A stretch of DNA of 18,122 nt. Origin: Flavobacteriales bacterium (GTDB taxonomy: Bacteria; Bacteroidota; Bacteroidia; Flavobacteriales_D; Crocinitomicaceae). Positions within the stretch are counted from its first letter, which is position 1. Each line of letters begins with the position of its first letter. This document shows positions 13,898 through 18,122 of this stretch, one piece after another. The translations under genes were made by a program, and so were the position numbers. The notes under the pieces are model-generated. The model did no database searches and was not told the DNA's origin. It worked only from the letters and a program-made list of their open reading frames with translations. The stretch is taken from the NCBI GenBank assembly GCA_947458985.1, contig CANHBA010000026.1, forward strand, positions 1 through 18,122, in the 5' to 3' direction.

Positions 13898-14833
13898 ATG
13901 AAATTCCTAGCCCTAATTGCCTTAATATTTACTTTGTTTGCTTGCGGCAATGACGTCGTTACCTTCAAAACCGACAAAGAACGCTATTCCTATTTATTAG
14001 GCGTAGAGATCGCCAAACCTTTCATTACCCAAGCTCCATTTACCAAAATGGACAAAGAAAAAATGATCGAAGGTTTTGAAAACCCTGTCAAAGAAGCCGA
14101 GCTCAAAAAATATTACAAAGACCTCGAACTCCTACTCGGACAAACGGGTAAAAACTTCAACGAAAAATACCTCGACCAAGGTTCTTTTGCAGTAGGCAAA
14201 ATCAACCGCGAGCGCTTTGATCACTATTTTGAAGAACTCGACGCTAAAGCACTCATCAACAGTGATTTTGTAAAGAAAGGCTTTGCCGATGGGCTCAACA
14301 AAAAAGACGCTGAAGCATTGAAAGGTCTAGACCGCAAAAAAATCATGGCTGGTTTTGAAGCTTTAATGAACAACAAATACCAAAAAATCACCGAAGGCTA
14401 CAAAGCCGAGGGCGAGGCGTTCATGGCAGCCAACAAAAACAAACCTGGCGTCAAAACAACTGCAAGTGGTTTGCAATACATGGTCATCAAAGAAGGTAAA
14501 GGCCCTAAGCCAGGCCGCGACGCCCGTGTCAAAATGAGCTACATCGGCATGAACCCCGACGGTAGTATCTTTGATCAGTCGCCAGCTGGCGAAGGCATTA
14601 GCTTTGGTCTCAACGAAGTGATCCCAGGCTGGACCGAAGGCGTTCAACTCATGAGCGTTGGCAGCAAAATCCGTTTGTTTGTACCGCAAGAGTTAGGCTA
14701 CGCTGGCAACCCACCACAAGGTGCCAATATCAAACCTTACTCCCCTCTTGTTTTCGAAATGGAACTCATGGAAATCGAAAAAGCGACTGCGCCAAATACA
14801 GCCATGCAGATGCCTACTCCAAGACCACAATAA
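13898..14833 (+). CDS. FKBP-type prolyl isomerase lipoprotein
   Basis: 311-aa envelope prolyl isomerase. The type II signal peptide MKFLALIALIFTLFAC has lipobox cysteine C16, which fixes ATG 13898 as the start; longer frames beginning inside the previous gene are not credible. The mature N-terminus GNDVV lacks an acidic surface-export signature, so it may face the periplasm. Two FKBP_N-like helical segments appear in tandem (about 28-62, SYLLGVEIAKPF ... MIEGF; about 95-157, SFAVGKINRERF ... FVKKGFADGL ... IMAGF). The FKBP domain (about 187-294) keeps Y215, F225, D226, F236, V241, I242, W245, Y268 and F286. A short Pro-rich tail ends MPTPRPQ. It is a paralogue of the upstream gene (shared GWTE..QLM and PQEL.Y segments). 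It likely assists folding of secreted or outer-membrane proteins. Confidence 0.92.
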   Translation: MKFLALIALIFTLFACGNDVVTFKTDKERYSYLLGVEIAKPFITQAPFTKMDKEKMIEGFENPVKEAELKKYYKDLELLLGQTGKNFNEKYLDQGSFAVGKINRERFDHYFEELDAKALINSDFVKKGFADGLNKKDAEALKGLDRKKIMAGFEALMNNKYQKITEGYKAEGEAFMAANKNKPGVKTTASGLQYMVIKEGKGPKPGRDARVKMSYIGMNPDGSIFDQSPAGEGISFGLNEVIPGWTEGVQLMSVGSKIRLFVPQELGYAGNPPQGANIKPYSPLVFEMELMEIEKATAPNTAMQMPTPRPQ

Positions 14834-14848
14834 TTCGTAACTTAGACC

Positions 14849-15991
14849 ATGCGCTTTTTAAAATATCTCTCCATTTTTGTTGCAGGTGCTTTGGCTTTGA
14901 GCTCCTGTGAAGAAGACATCATCCTAGACGGTGACTTCGTCGAAACAGCAGTTGTTTACGGCCTCCTCGACCAAGCCGACTCCATTCACTTTATCAAAAT
15001 AACCCGTGCGTTTATTGGCCCGGGCTCTGCCCTAGACATCGCTCAAATTCCAGATTCAAGTTATTTTGATCAGGTTGAAGCAACCGTTAGCGAAGTTGTA
15101 AACGGTCAGGTTACCCGCACATGGGCGCTTCAAGATACCATTGTTCAAGATAAAGACACCAACGGCCTATTCTACGGCCCTGAGCAAAAAGTATTTTACT
15201 TCAAAACCTTACCAACCGGCCCACTTGAGGCCATTCAAACTTCTCCAAATCCACAATTGAGTTCGCTCATCCCTACCGCTACCTACCGCTTTAAAGCCAT
15301 CATCAACGGAGGCGAATTTGAAGTGAGCGGAGAAACCGAACTTGTACACGGCATGACCTCCCCAGCTGCCTCGCAAAACTTTACCTTTAAGTTTGCCGAC
15401 GATCCAGGAGAATACATTTCAACCGGCATCGCTGTGTCCAATACGGGTAACTCATATATTACAAGTGCACACCTAGACGTACTCTTTAATGAGCATGTTG
15501 GCACTACAGTTTCTACGAAATCCTTCCGTTGGAAACTCGGAGAAGCAGCAGCTGAGCCGTATTCTTCGCGTACTTATTCTGCTGTAGGCCAAACTTTCTA
15601 TGACCTCATCAAAGCCAATGCCAGCAACAACCCTAGCGTAGACAAACGCACATTTAAAGCTGTGCGTGTCATTTTAACTGGCGGCGCAGAAGACCTCTTC
15701 AATTATATGAGTGTCAACTCACCGAGCTCGAGTCTGGCACAAACCAAACCTACCTATACAAACCTCAGTGTAAGCAACGGCAAACGCGTTGTTGGTATTT
15801 TCTCTTCGCGTCAGACCGTTACGTACTACAAACCATTCTATACTTCTCCGCAACAAGCCTATATCAGAGCCATCGATAAAAAATCGACCAAAGAACTGTG
15901 CAGTGGACCAATTACCGGGTTCTTGCTATTTTGCTCTAACCATCCAGGCGACAACGTTGTTGGGCAAGAGGAGTCTTTTGCATGCAACTAA
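14849..15991 (+). CDS. Conserved lipoprotein, DUF4249-like
   Basis: 380-aa predicted lipoprotein. Signal peptide MRFLKYLSIFVAGALALSSC gives C20, followed by EEDIILDG, an acidic stretch like the surface-export signals of Bacteroidota lipoproteins, so an outer-leaflet location is inferred. Residues about 30-60 (ETAVVYGLLDQADSIHFIKI) begin a beta-rich domain resembling DUF4249 and related proteins that often accompany TonB-dependent receptors. The remainder is Ser/Thr/Asn-rich beta-strand sequence with no catalytic motif that I recognise; three cysteines near the C-terminus (SGPITGFLLFCSN and FACN segments) may form disulfides. It lies 15 bases after the FKBP lipoprotein and abuts priA with no gap (TAA then ATG). 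The family call is tentative and the function unknown. Confidence 0.7.
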   Translation: MRFLKYLSIFVAGALALSSCEEDIILDGDFVETAVVYGLLDQADSIHFIKITRAFIGPGSALDIAQIPDSSYFDQVEATVSEVVNGQVTRTWALQDTIVQDKDTNGLFYGPEQKVFYFKTLPTGPLEAIQTSPNPQLSSLIPTATYRFKAIINGGEFEVSGETELVHGMTSPAASQNFTFKFADDPGEYISTGIAVSNTGNSYITSAHLDVLFNEHVGTTVSTKSFRWKLGEAAAEPYSSRTYSAVGQTFYDLIKANASNNPSVDKRTFKAVRVILTGGAEDLFNYMSVNSPSSSLAQTKPTYTNLSVSNGKRVVGIFSSRQTVTYYKPFYTSPQQAYIRAIDKKSTKELCSGPITGFLLFCSNHPGDNVVGQEESFACN

Positions 15992-18122
15992 ATGACTGAG
16001 CGCCAGACACTCTTTGCCGATGTCTTGCTGCCAGTCCCGATGCGGCAGGTTTTCACTTACCGCGTTCCTTTTGAATTCAATGCACAAATGCGCAGTGGTT
16101 TGCGCGTATTGGTACCGTTCGGAAAAAACAAACTCCTAACCGGTTTGGTCACTAATGTTCATCCGAATGTGCCTCAAAATTACCAAGCCAAATACATTGA
16201 TACCATCCTCGATGACCAGCCCATCATCACGGGCAAGCAACTCGCTTTCTGGGATTGGATCAGCACCTACTATATGGCGCCCATTGGCGATGTCATGAAC
16301 GCCGCCTTGCCAGCGAATTTCAAGCTGGCCAGCGAATCTAAATTTTGCCTGCACCCAGACGCGCCTTTGCAAAGACCAGAGCTGAGTGCGCGTGCCGCAG
16401 AAATTCTTGACCTCTTAGAAGTGCAGGCCCAAATGAGCTCAAAAGAAATCGCTGAGCGTTTGGGGATCAAGACCATTCAACCCTACCTCAAGAAACTACT
16501 CGAGCTCAAACTCATTGCAGGTGCAGAAGAAGTGCAGGAGCGCTACACGCCCAAAACACAACTCTTCATTTTTTTACACTCAGATTTTCAGCAAGAAGAA
16601 CAACTCAGCAGCTTCCTCAATACCTTAGAAAGGAAAGCACGCGCCGAAAAACAACTGCACGCCATGCTCCGCTTTATTCAGTTAGCTACTGAATCAGGAG
16701 GTTTGGCTGCGCCGGTATCCAAAACCCTTTTGCTCAAACATGAAGTGAGTGCATCTGCTTTGGCCACCTTAGAAAAACAAGGTATTTTGCTCATTGAACG
16801 CTTGCAAGTAGACCGCCATGCTAGTGTTGGCGAAGGGCAAGGTGCATTTAAACCACTTACTGAAGTGCAGCAGTTAGCACTTCAGCAAATTGAAACAGGC
16901 TTCGCGTCCAAAGAAGTTTGTCTATTTTATGGCGTTACGGGCTCTGGCAAAACCGAAATCTACGTTCAGCTCATCCAGCAATACCTAGACCTCGGCAAAC
17001 AAGTGTTATTCCTGATTCCTGAAATTGCACTCACCACCCAACTTATTGGGCGCTTGCAGCACTACTTTGGCGACCTCGTTGGCGTGTATCACTCCCGTTT
17101 CAATCAGAACGAACGCATTGAAATCTGGAACCACGTGTTGGCCAATGATCCCAATAAATTCAGGATCATTGTAGGGGCACGCAGCTCGGTATTTTTGCCT
17201 TTTGCCGACCTCGGTTTGGTGATCGTAGACGAAGAACACGAAGCGTCTTTTAAACAATACGACCCCTCCCCGCGCTATAACGCCCGCGATGCTTCTATTG
17301 TGCTTGCTAAATTGCACGATGCAAAAGTACTCTTGGGCTCGGCAACACCTTCCATTGAATCGTACACCAACGCCAAACAAGGAAAATACCATTTGGTGCA
17401 ACTTTCCGAACGCTATAAAGGCCTACAGTTACCACTTATGCTTTGCGCCGATCTCAAAAGAGAGAAGCGCCTCAAAAACATGCAGTCGCATTTCTCAAGT
17501 TTATTGCTCGATGAAATGAAACTTGCGCTCTCCAAAAAAGAGCAAATCATTCTGTTTCAAAATCGCCGCGGCTATACCCCAATATGGTCTTGTGAGGTTT
17601 GTGCCTGGACACCCCGCTGCCAACACTGCGATGTCAGCCTGACCTACCACAAGCACAGCAATATGCTCAAATGCCATTATTGCAGCTACACCACTCCACC
17701 TATTGGTTCTTGCACCAATTGCGGCAGCAATCGCTTGCGCATGATCGGATTCGGAACCGAGAAAATTGAAGACGAACTGCAACTGCTTTTCCCGAATACC
17801 ATCTTTAAGCGCATGGACCTCGACAGCACGCGCTCCAAAAACGCCTACGAAGACATCATCGACGACTTCTCGCAGCGTCGCATCGACGTCTTGATTGGTA
17901 CGCAAATGGTGACCAAAGGCCTCGATTTCGACCACGTATCTTTAGTAGGTATTTTAGATGCCGACATGTTGCTCAACCGCCCCGACTTCAGGGCCTATGA
18001 ACGCGCTTTTCAACTGATGTCTCAGGTGGCAGGCCGCGCAGGCCGCAAAGAAAAACAAGGAAAAGTCGTCATCCAAAGTGCACAGGCCGAACACTGGGTG
18101 CTCGAACGCGTCATGGCACATG
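15992..18122 (+). CDS. priA: Primosomal protein N' (PriA replication-restart helicase), 3' partial
   Basis: Superfamily 2 3'-5' DNA helicase that recognises stalled or D-loop forks and loads the replisome. The first 710 residues are present; the frame is open to the window edge, with roughly the last 100 residues of a normal ~810-820-aa Bacteroidota PriA missing. Parts in order: DNA-binding N-terminal domain (LFADVLLPVPMRQVFTYRVP, 7-26), winged-helix-like linker region, Walker A GVTGSGKT (314-321), IPEIALTTQ, DEEH box (413-416), GSATPSIESY, eight zinc cysteines (C534, C537, C543, C546, C561, C564, C574, C577), GFGTEKIEDEL, GTQMVTKGLDF (636-646) and VAGRAGR (679-685). ATG 15992 directly abuts the upstream lipoprotein stop, implying coupled translation despite unrelated functions. 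All helicase and zinc motifs are intact. Confidence 0.96.
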   Translation, partial: MTERQTLFADVLLPVPMRQVFTYRVPFEFNAQMRSGLRVLVPFGKNKLLTGLVTNVHPNVPQNYQAKYIDTILDDQPIITGKQLAFWDWISTYYMAPIGDVMNAALPANFKLASESKFCLHPDAPLQRPELSARAAEILDLLEVQAQMSSKEIAERLGIKTIQPYLKKLLELKLIAGAEEVQERYTPKTQLFIFLHSDFQQEEQLSSFLNTLERKARAEKQLHAMLRFIQLATESGGLAAPVSKTLLLKHEVSASALATLEKQGILLIERLQVDRHASVGEGQGAFKPLTEVQQLALQQIETGFASKEVCLFYGVTGSGKTEIYVQLIQQYLDLGKQVLFLIPEIALTTQLIGRLQHYFGDLVGVYHSRFNQNERIEIWNHVLANDPNKFRIIVGARSSVFLPFADLGLVIVDEEHEASFKQYDPSPRYNARDASIVLAKLHDAKVLLGSATPSIESYTNAKQGKYHLVQLSERYKGLQLPLMLCADLKREKRLKNMQSHFSSLLLDEMKLALSKKEQIILFQNRRGYTPIWSCEVCAWTPRCQHCDVSLTYHKHSNMLKCHYCSYTTPPIGSCTNCGSNRLRMIGFGTEKIEDELQLLFPNTIFKRMDLDSTRSKNAYEDIIDDFSQRRIDVLIGTQMVTKGLDFDHVSLVGILDADMLLNRPDFRAYERAFQLMSQVAGRAGRKEKQGKVVIQSAQAEHWVLERVMAH

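Noticed and set aside
14363..14689. Minus-strand open frame of 108 codons opposite the FKBP lipoprotein
   Set aside because: It lies wholly inside a well-supported FKBP domain gene and has no family features.
17006..17935. Two long minus-strand open frames (131 and 144 codons) opposite priA
   Set aside because: priA is unambiguous on the plus strand with all motifs intact; the antisense frames lack recognisable domains and start signals and are explained by codon bias.
1..18122. Search by eye for CRISPR arrays, toxin-antitoxin pairs, phage or transposase genes, tRNA genes and retron-like elements
   Set aside because: None was seen; every stretch longer than about 105 bases is accounted for by conserved protein genes, and the only strong repeat is the edge inverted repeat.

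Overview
The window looks like a stretch of a Bacteroidota chromosome, most likely Flavobacteriales-like. Two proteins end in type IX secretion (T9SS) C-terminal sorting domains. There is a TonB-dependent receptor with an N-terminal carboxypeptidase-regulatory-like domain, and the Bacteroidota-typical families DUF4494 and YifB/ComM are present. Shine-Dalgarno sites are not evident before most starts, and several gaps carry TAnnTTTG-like promoter elements. Coding density is very high: no gap exceeds about 105 bases, and I see no tRNA, rRNA, CRISPR array, insertion sequence or phage gene. Most of the content is core metabolism and envelope biology, not an accessory island. I did not find a convincing undescribed defence or mobile system.

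Layout. (1) 1-2850, plus strand: a 5'-truncated WbuB-like glycosyltransferase, a DegT/DnrJ-type PLP sugar aminotransferase and a secreted Kazal-domain protein, joined by two ATGA stop/start overlaps. The first two look like the tail of a surface polysaccharide cluster. The first ~52 bases are an inverted near-copy of 195-243, probably a fold-back artefact at the sequence edge. (2) 2942-8301, plus: the YifB/ComM AAA+ ATPase, a secreted alpha/beta-hydrolase with a T9SS tail, and a TonB-dependent receptor. (3) 8305-10196, plus: a DUF1015 protein and the YggS/PLPBP pyridoxal-phosphate carrier. (4) 10193-13181, minus: cytidine deaminase, DUF4494 protein, PdxH and an M16 zinc peptidase; the last three are tightly packed. 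(5) 13285 to the end, plus: a soluble FKBP prolyl isomerase, an FKBP lipoprotein, a DUF4249-like surface lipoprotein and PriA, which runs off the window.

How the genes relate. PdxH makes PLP, YggS buffers PLP, and the DegT enzyme consumes it, so PLP metabolism recurs here, although the genes lie on opposite strands. The secreted hydrolase, Kazal protein, TonB receptor and the two lipoproteins form an envelope/secretome component interleaved with DNA-processing genes (YifB/ComM, PriA). The points most worth a second look are the edge inverted repeat, a near-consensus promoter that abuts the hydrolase start codon (possible leaderless mRNA), the internal duplication and acidic tail of the DUF4494 protein, and the apparently duplicated N-terminal segment of the FKBP lipoprotein.
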